From NCBI RefSeq assembly GCF_035582795.1, contig NC_134370.1, positions 38,861,501-38,925,500 on the forward strand: 64,000 nucleotides of DNA, in the 5' to 3' direction. The notes under the pieces were generated by a model that saw only the letters and a program-made list of their open reading frames with translations, did not search any database and had not been told where the DNA came from. Each line of letters starts with the position of its first letter. The first letter of the stretch is position 1. The DNA comes from Mycteria americana (Eukaryota; Chordata; Aves; Ciconiiformes; Ciconiidae). Shown here piece after piece: positions 26,401 through 37,285 of the stretch. A program made the position numbers and the translations under genes.

Positions 26401-28984
26401 CACCCTCTTACCTCCTCGACTATCTGCTGGCCTTTGGGGACCATCTCGATGAAGGTCTGGATGACCCGAAGCCTGTCCCTGGGAGACGTTTTAGGCGGGT
26501 GGGAGAGGCTGGTGTGGGGGAAGAGGGAGGTCAAACAAGCCCCAGGAGCACGGGCATCACCCCCACCCCAGCCCCAGGGGCTGCCCCACTTACTCGGGCT
26601 TCTGGGCGGCTCCTCGGTGGTGGTGGAGGACGAGTGTGCCCATGGCCATGGCCAGGTTGGTCCTGCCCACACCGGTCTGGCAGCCGAAGAGCAGCGCCGG
26701 TGGGGGTCTGCCAGGGTCCCGCAGCAGCAGGCTGGGGCTCTCCTAGGAGGAAGGGACAGAGGGATGGGGACCACAGGGGCATCCAGGAGGGCCAGGTCTG
26801 CCACCACAATGGCCAGGGTGGAGGTGATGGCCCTGCCCAGGCGCAGAGGGGTGGGTGGCATCTCCCCTTTGCTCAGGGGACGGCACAGATGGACCAGGAC
26901 AGCACAATGGGCGGTCCATCCACTGTGTCCCCATGCCCTCCACAGCCGCTGGTGGACGTTGGCTTGTCCACCCCAGGGGACATATTCCCACCACCAGTCC
27001 CCAAGCCACTGAGATGAAAACTCCCAGGATTAAAAAAAAAAAAAAAAAAAAAAAAATAGAAGCCCTGCCATCGAAAGCCTTTGCAACAAATCCAGATCAT
27101 TTCTCCCAAACCTGTTTAGGGAAGAGCCACCTATGCAGGGATGCTGGGAGGTGGCAAGGGATGGTCACCTCCAGCCAGGGGTAGGGACAAGCAGCTGGAC
27201 AACATGGACTTCTCCAGCAGGGTCCACAGCAATGGGAACAGGATGCAACTATGGGCATATGCATCCTCTAACAGGCAGTGTCAAGCCAAAAGCAGGAGAA
27301 GATGCTCTCAGGGACATGGCACGCATCCCACGCTCCCTGACATGGCACCCTTGCTGAGGCACAGGAGCAAATCCCAACCCAACGTGGCCCCATGGACCAG
27401 GTGCTTTTGCTCGGCTCACCCTGAGGAAGTGGATGAAAGCATCGAACTGCTCCTCCAAAGGGGCTCCCTCGGCGGGCAGGGGCAGCCGGTGGTACCTGCC
27501 GGGCACAGGGACAGCCCTCGTTAGGAGGACAGGGCTGTGGGAGGGCTTTGTCCCCAGCCACAGTGGAGGACACGTGGCTTAAGAGGGTATCAAGAGGAAA
27601 GGCAGCCCAGCTTGCAAAAGCAAAGCGTGAGGAGGAGGAGGAGGAGGGGCAGCACCTGTAGGAGGGCAGGAGGAAGACAGGTCTGCGGTAGACCTCCTCC
27701 GTCACCTGGATGTCCTCCTCACACTGCACCCGCACGGCATGGGGCTCATCCCGCAAGCGCTCAATATCATCGTAGACGTAGTAGACGCTCTCGCTCAGCT
27801 GCGCAAAGTCGTGGATCTAGTGGAGATGGGGACCACCATCAAAACCCACAGGGCACCCACCACCTCCAGCAACACCTCTGCTCATCTTTGAGCCGGGGGG
27901 ATGCATGCACCCTGTTATCACCAGGGTGATGACCCCCGCTTCTGTCCCACCTCACCTCCTTGCGGATGGCCAGCTCCAGGCTCTCTGCCCGCAGCCCTCG
28001 CTGCAGGAGCTGGAGGTTCTCATGCAGGTTCTCCTTGCCCCGGGGGGTGTAGGACACAAAGTCCCCCTCCAATCGCAGGAAGACCACAGGCTCCTCGCGG
28101 ACACAGAAGAAGACACACTCCTGCGAAGAAGGGGAGAGGCTGCCCAAAAGCTCTCCTGCCTTTTTCCACCCCAGTTTCCACCCTCCCACCAACCTTGTGG
28201 CCCTCTCTCTGCAGCTTCTGCAGCACAAGCTTGAAGCCGTTGAGGCTGGGTTGCCCCATGCCGAACACAGCATAACCTCCTTTGGCTTGTCGGAAATTGG
28301 GAGCGCCGCAGCTGCCAGTAGTGTTCAAGACGTCTAATTTGCCGTATACATCCCTGACCATGAAATATTTCCCCTGGAAAACAAGATGGGCAAAGAGAAG
28401 ATGGGGAATAAGTGGATTTGAGCAAGCAGGCTTGAACCCAGCTGGGAAGAAAAGTGGTTTTTTTCTTGGTGATCTTCAAAATTAGCCCCAAAAAACCTTG
28501 AGGTCCCCAAACCCCAGGCTGAAATGAGTTTGGCATGGGGTGGTGGCGATGCTCACCTGCACAAGGTAGTGTTCCAGCGTGGCCTCGGAAATGCGTCCCA
28601 CTGTGTAGTTGGCCTTCAGCAGGTCATCGTGGATCTGAAACTCCTCCCTGCAGTTGTACCTGCAAAAGCCACGTGCGGGTGGGTAAAGGAAAAAAATAGT
28701 GGCACAGGTAAAGGTTTTTAAAAAAGCAATATTTAGGGAAGATGGCGCGGAGGTCTGGAGACAGCAGCAAGGGGATGCAAGAGTCTGCCAAGGACTTACG
28801 TGATGACCACGGGCGCCACTTTGTTGGTGATGATGGACTTGGCCTTGCTGTTGTGGAGCCCCAGGGTCTGGAAGGAGTGGATGCTGAGGGAGTGCTGGTC
28901 CTCCATGCTGCCGTTGCCTGGCACCCCGCTCTCCAGGGGGGATGCCGAGACTGCCTGCTGCGCCGCACTGGCGGTCGTACCCAT
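14431..28984 (-). CDS. PALD1: PALD1 (paladin), complete coding sequence in 19 exons
   Basis: Paladin is a membrane-associated protein with two tyrosine-phosphatase-like domains, known from endothelial and neural-crest signalling and reported to act on phosphoinositides. Coding exons, in transcript order, are 28984-28800, 28659-28557, 28373-28194, 28120-27956, 27816-27656, 27495-27420, 26742-26594, 26508-26412, 26304-26200, 23165-23070, 22871-22737, 22105-21989, 21903-21724, 20997-20800, 20471-20331, 19852-19781, 19606-19466, 16142-15987 and 14580-14431. All junctions are GT/AG and phases close to give 868 codons (human 856). The protein starts MGTTAS, an N-myristoylation motif (G2, S6). C-X5-R loops occur at C311-R317 (CQTGVGR) and C674-R680 (CSSGRGR). 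The terminal region PDGHRMKKEVD to FPELES is nearly identical to human. The segment at about residues 590-612, which is proline-rich in human, is here a Lys/Glu-rich helix-like stretch. The start is fixed by conservation with human. Confidence 0.97.
16550..16569 (+). repeat. G20 homopolymer
   Basis: Twenty consecutive G residues lie in a PALD1 intron; on the transcribed RNA this is a C run. It is prone to length error in sequencing and could form a G-quadruplex on the plus strand. Confidence 0.9.
17180..17410. repeat. AT-rich minisatellite, about 52-bp period
   Basis: The word TAGTGTCC followed by TATTATTTATCAT recurs with GTGTCC at 17231, 17283 and 17335, an exact 52-bp spacing. It is flanked by degenerate shorter copies (TCCTATTATTTAT) to about 17410. 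It lies in a PALD1 intron. Confidence 0.85.
18889..19292. repeat. GGGATGC-type minisatellite
   Basis: About 400 bp is built from 10-12-bp variants of GGGATGCRGGA. The longer phrase ACAGGCGGGATGCTGGG recurs near 18911, 19003, 19099, 19154 and 19262, so the array has mixed higher-order spacing of roughly 50 and 95 bp. It lies in a PALD1 intron about 170 bp from an exon. The sequence lacks stops in several frames on both strands, which yields long but meaningless open frames. Confidence 0.85.
23166..26199 (-). other. PALD1: PALD1 intron between the 9th and 10th coding exons
   Basis: This 3.0-kb intron lies between the exon ending EDYQIQ and the one starting GSSTKEY. It contains a G23 run (23462-23484) and an A20 run (25751-25770). 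No exon-like open frame with conserved content was recognised. Confidence 0.65.
23462..23484 (+). repeat. G23 homopolymer
   Basis: Twenty-three consecutive G residues lie in a PALD1 intron and are flanked by further G-rich sequence. The tract is G-quadruplex capable, and its exact length is uncertain in any assembly. Confidence 0.9.
27032..27056 (+). repeat. A25 homopolymer
   Basis: This is the longest A/T run in the window, in the PALD1 intron between the 6th and 7th coding exons. Similar runs lie at 21065-21085 (T21), 25751-25770 (A20) and 42815-42834 (A20). No target-site duplication or retroposon body was recognised beside them. Confidence 0.8.
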
Positions 28985-31900
28985 AATCCGCAGGCAGCTG
29001 CGCCGGGACGGGAAGGCGGCAGCGACCGTGGGGAAAACAAGGAGAGAGGGAGGGGGAGGAGAAATTTCTTTTTCAGCCGCTCTCATTTTAGGAAGGGAAA
29101 ATCCAGGCGGGTGCACGGCACCCCCCCCGCTGACAGCCGGCGAGGAGAGGCCCATTTGGGAAGAAGCACTAACCCAGCCCTTCCCTCCCACTCCTGCAAA
29201 GGGCTTTCTTCCTCCCTGCCTGCGTGCCATGCGGCTCCCTCCATCAGGGAGGGTCCAGACCCAGAGCAGCTGAAAGCGGGGCTGGGGAAGTGGAGAGGAA
29301 AAAAGGCAAAACGCTGGATCCAGCCCCCCAAATCTGCTGAGTCAGCAGATGGCACTGCGGAGGGACCCAGCAGCTCCCTGTCCCAGCACAGCCCTTAACC
29401 TCCTCCTCCGCTTTCGCAGCACCCCTAAACCACGCCAAGGTCCCTCCCCAGGTGGAAAACACTTGTACGCCAAATAAATTTTACTAAATATTTAGTAATT
29501 TAGGATTTAGGTGCTGCCAGCATGCCTGGAGCAGCAAGGGAGGCTCGAGGAGGCTGCTCCCTGGTCCAGGCTGTGCATGCATGTGCATGCACACACGCGT
29601 GTCAATGCACAGGCAAGCAGAGGAGGAGCTGGAGGGGTTGTGAATCGCCCGCACGTGATTTTGCGGCCTCAGAAGTTGTGGGAGGGAGCAAGGAGGAAAG
29701 CAAGGGGTTCCTGAGAAACTCTCTTGATTGCACCGGAGGCATCAGGAGCCTCGAGGCAGCGGGATGAGGGATTTCCTCCAGCTATTAATGAGCAAATCTG
29801 AAAGCTGCCTTTAAAGCAGCCGCTTATCCCCATACTGGAGGAGCACCCTCTCCCCCAGGGCAGGTGGGGGACCCTGAAAGCAGACCCCCCCCATCCCCAG
29901 GGAGCTCATCCCTACACAAGGATGAAAGCAAAAGGGCCAGCCCGGGGCGGGGGGGCTGGTGGCGGCCAGGAGCATCCTGCCACACTCGACCGGTCCAGGA
30001 CAATGCGCCGACTGTCTGCACCAGCCAGGACTGGATCCTGGTAACCAAATGAAGCGAGAGATGGCAAGGGGGTAGCCTGGAAAAAAAAAAAAAACTCTGC
30101 CCACCCCTACCGAGATGGTCCCCAATAAAATCTCCTTTGTACTGATGCTGCATGGGGAATAACCCTGGCAGCATCCAAAGGGGGACGGTATCTGCTCGGC
30201 GGCAATGCACAGCACTGGGAAACCAGGGGTGGCTTTAACCCAGCCCTACAAATGCTTTTGCAGCTGCTTCTGCTGCCATGCAAGCAGTGCAGGATCAGAC
30301 CCTTACTGCAATCCCAGGGAATGCGATGCCCCCAGCAGCTGCAAATGCTTCAAGGGGGGGAAAAGCCTCTGGAAAATGTGCTATTTTGAGACGGCCATGC
30401 CCTGGCGCAGATTTTCCCCTCCTCCCCATCTTTCTTCTTCCCTGCTCCGCAGAAAACTTGTTGCTCTACCGTGAATTTTCTGCACCATTAGGCAGCCTGG
30501 TTTCTTTTACATGCGAGAGAGGGGGAGGAAAAAAAAAAACAAAACAGCTGTTTCAGGCCAGTGCCATTTCTCCAAGTCCCCTTATGCTTTTCTTTTACAG
30601 AAATGCTGTTGGGGCAAAAATAAAGCAAAAAAAAAAAAATATATATATAGGGAGGTTTTGAGTGTTTCAGAGCAGGCGCTCGTGGCTTTGGAGAGCTCAG
30701 CCAGCAAGCAGGAGGGGGGCGTTCAGCCAGGATGCTTTTTTTTCCTTATTTTGTTCAGAATCGGTGCATCTTTTCAAAAGCAGCCGGCGCAGCCCGATGA
30801 GCTGTACCAATCCCTCTGGGTTTGCTCCAGCACCCCTATGCTGGGGGATGGAGACTCACCCCCCAACTTGCAGGCAGACACAGGCAGCTTCTGTATTTCC
30901 TTCGTCCTTCTCTCCCCAGCGCAGTCACCCACCTTCACCGTAAATCCCCCAGAGATATGGTTTTTGCCTGACGAACCACTCCGGTAAATAATAGACATAA
31001 AAGACACCAGGCAGATTTGGAAATGCTCTTTCAAAGCACAAAATGAATGCAGAGAAGAAATCACATTTCAGCTTCTTTCCCCCCCTCAGCTGGGCAGCCA
31101 AAACCAAGCATCTTCCAGAAAAGTACCGAAATTACCCAAAATGGGTGCTCTGGGCAAACCACAGGAACTGCTCTAAAAAGCCATGGGAAAAGGGGCTTCC
31201 CTGCAAGCTGGGACACAAAATGGGATGGGTGGGGAAGCAAAACCCTATCCCAGGAAACCAGCTAAAATGATCTTGCCTGAAAACCCTCCCAAATATAGCT
31301 GGTGGCTGCGACGAGAAGAGATGCAATGGAGCCACCATCACAGGCCAGCCAAGGGGGACAGGAGCCCAGGGACCAGCCTGGGAGGGACCAGCCCACCAAG
31401 GGGCTCTGGATTAGCCCAAATATCAGGATTTTTCCCCATTTGTTGAACACAGTTAGCAAACACTAAGCAGGTGCTTAGGCAGGCAACTTACCCTTAAAAA
31501 AAAGTAGTTTTATTATTTTCCCTGTATTTTACAGAACCCTACTGTAACCAACATCTCAGCCTGGCACGTTAAGATTTGAGATATTCTCAAACAAATCAGC
31601 CGAGCTGGTGGGCTTTGCTCCGTTTTCATGCCACTACGAGAAGTTAGGATGCTCAGAAGTGGTCCGCATGGGTTTTATGATGGCATTAGCTTTCAGCCGG
31701 GGCAAGCCGGTTTTGAGCACCCCTTCCCTTGCACGATGCCATATTTAGGGGTTTCCTTTCTAGAAGAGAGAGGACGCAGAGACAAAACCCCCTGCACAGC
31801 ATCCTGGCCTCCTGCCTGCATCTTCTCCCCAGGGCGAGGGGCGCAGGGACAAACCCCAGAAATACTTGCCCAGACAGCTCATCCCCTCGCCGGCACTCGC

Positions 31901-34900
31901 AGCCCTAATCTCAGGGACCTAAAAGCCAAGCCTAAGACAAACTGAGGCTGTAGCTCGTTAACAAAGAGCCCATTTTCTCCCCAGCCGCAAAAAGGACCAA
32001 CATCCTGCAAGAGGGCATCCCGCCCGAACAAACCGGCACTGTTCTCCAGGTGTTTTGCTTAAAAGCTTAAGTATTCCTGCTGCCTAAAGAGAAAGCAGAG
32101 CCTACGGGTGGGCAATGTATAGATGCTTCCCTTCCCCTGTAGACCCTCTCCCAGCACCACCAGCCCTGCTGAGCCCAGGGTGGATGGGGAATGCTGGAGA
32201 AGCCACAGACTGCACCGGGATGCTGCTCGAGCACCCTGAGAGATGACCCCGAGAGGCTCTGCGGCCTCTCCCACATAAGTCACGGTGATGTACAGTGCTC
32301 AGCCCTCCACCTCCCCGAGCCACTCCTCTCCCCCACCGCCCAGCATGGGGGTTATTCCCGTGCCCGGGGACCTGGCGAGGACTCAAAGCTGGAGCAAACA
32401 ATGGACTAAATATAGCGGGGGATGGCCGGGCTGCAGCTGCAGGATGCATCTGCCCCGGCTGCCGCAATGAGGAGGAAGCGTGCACTTGCCTGGCCACTTC
32501 ATTGTCAGCAGGAAATAAATCAAATAAATCTCCCTCCATGCATCCCCATGTTATTTTCTAGTTTTTTAAATAAAATGCAAAGCCCTTTGGGAAGCAGCAG
32601 CAATTGCAGCATCCTCCTAACACATCCATCTCTCCCCTGGGCGCGGGGCAGCCCTAGCAGCTTTTTGGCACCGAGCCGGCAGGGATGCATCCGCGAGGGA
32701 TCGGGGGGCACCCGGCACTGGCGACCCAAGCAGGGAGGCAGGAAACACCGCAGCAGCCGGCAGGAAGCTCCGGCGCTGCCGGAGGGGCATCACCAAACCC
32801 CGGAGGAAGCACTGGAGCCAAGCCCCCCACCCCAGCATGCTCTTTAACCCTCTTTTTCAAAAAACAGTGAGAATAAGATAACACACAAACAGCAAGCCCT
32901 TTGCCAGGGGAGCCCGCATGTGTTAGGAGATATCCCGGAGCAGAGGCTGTGTGGGAACCGGGCTCCTGTTGTTCCAGGTGATGCCGGAAGGAAGCAGCTT
33001 GGCTTATTAAAAAAAAATATAATAAAACAAAAAGGAAAGGTGAGAAGTAACATATTAAGGTGTGGTTTATTTTAATTGTGTCGTTTGCCCACTGAGCTGC
33101 AAGGGTGAAATAAGGCAAGGAAGCAACACGACCCCAAGTGCCTTAAACCAACTGAACAGCGCTTTGCAATGGGGAGTAAAAGGCTCTGGAAAGCCAACTT
33201 TGCAGCAGACAGCTCTGATTTTACAAGCCTTGATTGTGTTGTTATTATTTTTAAACAAGAAAAGCAACCTCCCTCCATTCTCATGGGCTCCGGGCTCCTC
33301 AGAGAGCCAGTGCTGATGGCCAAAAATATAACTAAATAAGCAGTGTTTCCTAGAAAGTACAGAGGTATTTCTCAATCAGGCAGAGATCGGTGCTGCTGAT
33401 CCCCTGCATGCCCTGTGCTCCACTGCCAGCATCTGCCAGGAGGGGGGGAAAGCATCAGTGGGATGCCTTCCCCCAAATCCAAGCAGGACTGCTGGGATAA
33501 CGAGGACTGGGCATTTCGCACCCCCTCCCCAACACGCTCCTGCCTTTTGGCAGAAAACCGAGCGCCACATCCCCGTCCTCCACGTGACCAACCCACCTTC
33601 AGTTACTTGATTTAAAAGTCCTTACCCTGAAGTCAGGGAAAGCTGTTTGAGACAGGGAGAGGGGAGAAAAAGAAGGCATCCAGGCATATCACCCCAGAAA
33701 TGTGGGTGCAACTGCACCCCACCACAGAGGCAGCCACCGAGGGGGAGGATGCTGGTACCCGTTGGGAGGTACCAGGAGCAGTACCCAGGCTGCAGCTCCC
33801 GCTCCCAAACCTGGTTTACAGTGAATTATGAATCAGCAGTGTCAAACCTTCCTCACTAAGCAAAGCCTGGGCGATGCACAGGAGGAATTAAGAGAGAAAT
33901 GTGAGTATCTCATTAGCAGGATACAAAACAAACAGGGCTTTTTTGGCTGAGCCCCCTCGACTTTGCACAGAGCCCACCTGTAATGGCTCACAGCAGCCCA
34001 GGTGCAGGATGCCCTTTGGATGAGCAGCTACCGCACACACCCTCTCCCCTCCAAAAAACTCCTTTACTGCCCTTTTTAAAGACCCCGGCAGGTCCCCCCC
34101 CACATCACACCGGTCCCTGGGCTGCTGCTTTGCAGGGCCAAGAGGTGAGAGGCAGCTCACGGACATGCAGGAGATGCTCAGGCTGCCTGATGTTTAAGCG
34201 AGGGGTTTTATCAATGAGCATCAATGGAAAGAGGAACAAAGCCCTAATTTGCAAGCGCCAGCGCTGCTGGTTGTGCAGGCAGCTCGCTGCCTGCAGTTTC
34301 AAGGTCTGCGAGCATGCTTACTGAAGAGTTCCTTTTCAATAGTGCAAAGAAAAAAAAGCCATAAAGGGTGGAGATAAAGGCCGGGGACAGCTCCAAAGAG
34401 ACGACTGTCCTGCGGAGGAGCTTTCCTCCGACACCAAAGACTCCCCGACTCATCAGGAAGTGCCACGGCCCCACGCCCAAACCCACTCCGCCAAATTTTT
34501 CACCCTGTGCCATTTCCACCTCCTCCCTGCAGGAAGTTTTGCGGCGTAACCCCGCGCAGGCCAGCAGTCGGGGGGTCCCGAGGATGGGGACCCTGGGGTG
34601 GCACCCACGGCGCAGCACCCCTCTCCCAACCCCGGGAGGCTCAGCGCCACGAGAAGCCCAGCCAGGGCGTTTCGGGAAGGCGAGGGCTATGATTTTGTGC
34701 TATTCATAGCTAACCACCGGCTCCCCTCCCGACAGGGAAGGCTGGCGGAGCAACGGGACGGCTCCATTTACACGGGGCTGCTTTTCAAAGCCGGGCTGCT
34801 GCAGACCACACCTTTTGCAACACAAGCAGCACCTTATGTGCGCCTGCACCCGTCGTCGCGCGCGCCTTTGCACGCTCGGTGGTTTTGCATGCGGTAGCAT

Positions 34901-36513
34901 GCGGAGCGAGCTCTCCCAGGCTCTCTTTCTCCCCCACCCTGCTCTTAAATAAAGCAAAATCAAGCAAATCCCAGGGGGTATTTGCTCACAACACAGACCT
35001 GCCGGTTATTTTTAGGCTCCGTGTCATTCGTGCAAAGACATAATCACTTCCTGCCTTCCAGGAAGGAAATGTCCCACCACCACTGCCTGCCTGCCTACTC
35101 CCTCCCCAGGCAATGCCTGCACGTTCCCAGCACGGCCACCCCAAAACCTGCTGCCCCCCCCCCACCCAGCAGGGTAACAACCAGGACACAGCTTGGGATG
35201 TCACAAGTGCCACAGTCCTCAGTGCTGTGGGGAAGAGAGATGGTGTTCACCCCCCCAGCGCTAAGAGGAGTGATGCACCAGGGAAAGGGTAGAGGTAGGG
35301 GTCCGGAAAAGTCCAGCAGCCAAAGGAAACCCAGCCCGGACACAGTTTCTGGAAGTTTTCAGCCCCAACAGCTACAGAGGCTGAGCAGGAGCTCAGCAAG
35401 AGCAGGCAGCTTGTCCTCCTAAGGCATCCTCCATGTCCTGGCTCTGCCCAGGCAACACGGCAGCCGAGGTGACCCCGTCCTACACAGCGGTGGGAGCCCA
35501 CCGGGCTCTCCGACGTACCCTGCACTAACATGCCAGTGGGAAACCCATCACTGAGTGATCCCAGGTTTCGTGCTCTTCCTTTGCTCCTCAAACAGGAGGC
35601 TAAGGAGCCAAACCCCAGACTGGGATGGTCCCCGAGCAGGGAAGGGACTGTGGTTACATCCACTCCTCTTCCTCCTCCATCTTCATCCTCCAACAGGGAG
35701 CCATCCCACAGCTCCCCATTTCACAGCCTGCTCCCCAGATGGCTTTTGGGGGTGTAAGGGAGGCAGCGCAGGGATGCAAACCCCAAAACTCACTTTGAGG
35801 CACTCCGGCCGCAGCGGACACGGCTGGCACCAGCAGACAGCCATGCTGGGCTCTTCGCCTGGGTCAGCCTCCTGCAGGGCTGGCTTCCAGGCAGCAAGAG
35901 AGAGAGAAAAGCCCTTTTTAAATAGGAAACGGGACTGCAAAGGCACAAGAGCTGGGAGGATGCCGCAGGGCGGATGCTGGGCCTCAAAACTAGTTACCCA
36001 TCTATTTTCCAGAGGTTTGAAGCACAGCATTGGCTGCAGATAAACCCTCCTCGCCAGGGTTTGGGCACCTCATGCCCACGCTGTGGGGTTTGTGTTCCTG
36101 GGGCAAAACAAAGCTTCCCCCCATCGCCCCCCCGCCTTCGCTCTGGGGCGAGGGGACCCCTGCCCAACAAGCACCCCGGGCCCAGCGGGAGGAAGGCTGC
36201 TCCCAGCAGCAGCACCTGCCTCCCTCTCCCAACCGGGGGGCTGGCCGCAAACCCCCCCCGGGGCGGCGCTGGGAGGTGGGGGGGCACCCCCCGAGGTGCC
36301 GCCCGGCTCCAAGCTGGGACCCCACGGCCGAGCCTTGCCCCTCCATCCCCTGCCCCACGCACCGGGCTGGGAAACGACCACACACCCCCCACCACCCCCC
36401 CGGGGAGGGGATGAGCAGGGAAGCCGGCCCCGGGGGGGATGCCCGGTCCCGGGGCGGGGGGGATGCCCGGTCCCGGTCCCGGTCCCGGTCCCGGGGCGGG
36501 GGGGATGCGGTAC
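28985..36513 (-). other. PALD1: PALD1 intron 1 (probable)
   Basis: A CGCAG acceptor lies a few bases upstream of the PALD1 start codon, and a consensus CAG/GTACCG donor lies at 36514/36513, so this 7.5-kb interval is most likely the first intron. It has no supported coding exon. The only features are short simple repeats, such as an A-run then (TA)n near 30629-30648. It is a natural place for enhancers, but none can be identified from sequence alone. Confidence 0.6.
36430..36508. repeat. GGTCCC / GGGGCGGGGG short tandem repeat
   Basis: Copies of GGTCCC (CGGTCC phase) and two copies of GGGGCGGGGGGGATGC sit immediately inside the first intron, a few bases beyond the proposed PALD1 exon 1 donor. 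The plus strand is strongly G-quadruplex prone. Confidence 0.8.
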
Positions 36514-36760
36514 CTGGCGGCGGCTCCGGGCTCAGCTCCCGCGCCGGGCTGGCCGCGCCGTCGGGCGCCCCATGGGGGCGGCGGGAGCGGGGTGGCGGGA
36601 GCGCAGCCCCGCGGCCGCCCCGACCGCCGGAGCCTCGGCGGGGGGAGGAAGCGGAGGCGGAGCCGGAGGAGGGGCAGCGCTGCCGCTCGGCCCCACGCCG
36701 CGCCCGCCGGCTGCCGAGCACCGGCCCCCGCCCCGGGACATCCCCCCGGGCCCGCCCCGC
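36514..36760 (-). promoter_or_regulatory. PALD1: PALD1 CpG-island promoter and non-coding exon 1
   Basis: A dense CpG island (about 36150-36790) lies upstream of PALD1. On the minus strand it contains GCCGCCAG followed by GTACCG, a strong 5' splice site whose last exon base is 36514. Because the PALD1 start codon lies in a downstream exon with its own acceptor, this is the best candidate for a 5' untranslated first exon. The upstream end at about 36760 is approximate. The exon holds a short upstream open frame (36573-36532). Support is sequence inference only. Confidence 0.55.
36532..36573 (-). other. upstream ORF in the PALD1 leader (13 codons)
   Basis: An ATG in context CCCCCATGG opens a frame reading MGRPTARPARRGS and stopping at TGA, wholly inside the proposed non-coding first exon and 18 nt before its donor. 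The +4 G and C-rich context make initiation plausible. A short upstream frame of this kind usually lowers translation of the main frame. It could be skipped if transcription starts downstream. Confidence 0.4.
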
Positions 36761-36790
36761 CGTGGAGCCCCAGCGCGTTGCACACCCCAG

Positions 36791-37285
36791 CCCCGCGGGG
36801 ACCCCCGGCCACAGCACCGGCCCCCTCAGGGACCCCCTGGCACGCAGCATCCATCGCCCCGGGGACCCCCTGGCATGCAGCATCCCCCAGCCACAGCACC
36901 CATCCCCTCGGGGACCCCCTGGCACGCAGCACCCATCTCCCCGGGGACCACCCGGCACAAAGTATCCCCCAGCCACAGCACCCATCCCCCTGGGGACTCC
37001 CCTGGCATGCAGCACCCATACTGTCAGGGGCCCCATGGCACATACATCCCCCCGCCACGGCACCCATCCCTGAGGGGGTCTCCTGGCACACAGCAGCCCC
37101 CAGCCACAGCATCTTCCCCCTCAGGGACCCCACAGCACACTGCATCCCCCAGACAACACCCATCCCCTCAGGGACACCATGGCATGCAGCACCCATCCCC
37201 TTGGGGACCCCCTGGCATGCAGCAGCCCCCAGCCACAGCACCCACCCCCTCAGGGACCCCCAGCAGACAGCATCCCCCAGCCACA
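36791..37285. repeat. minisatellite upstream of PALD1, 33/49-bp units
   Basis: Roughly 500 bp is built from GGGGACCCCCTGGCATGCAG and CCCCCAGCCACAGCACCCAT blocks. Units with both blocks are about 49 bp and units lacking the second are about 33 bp. It begins where the PALD1 CpG island ends. It reads open in long frames on both strands (over 400 codons when joined to the island), but the repeat explains this and no gene is supported. Confidence 0.85.

Noticed and set aside
26169-27017. 282-codon plus-strand frame
   Set aside because: It is the antisense shadow of three PALD1 coding exons and their introns, with no recognisable protein.
25751-27056. Long A runs considered as tails of retroposed copies
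   Set aside because: I could find no retroposon body, no target-site duplication and no repeat family sequence beside the runs at 25751-25770 and 27032-27056.
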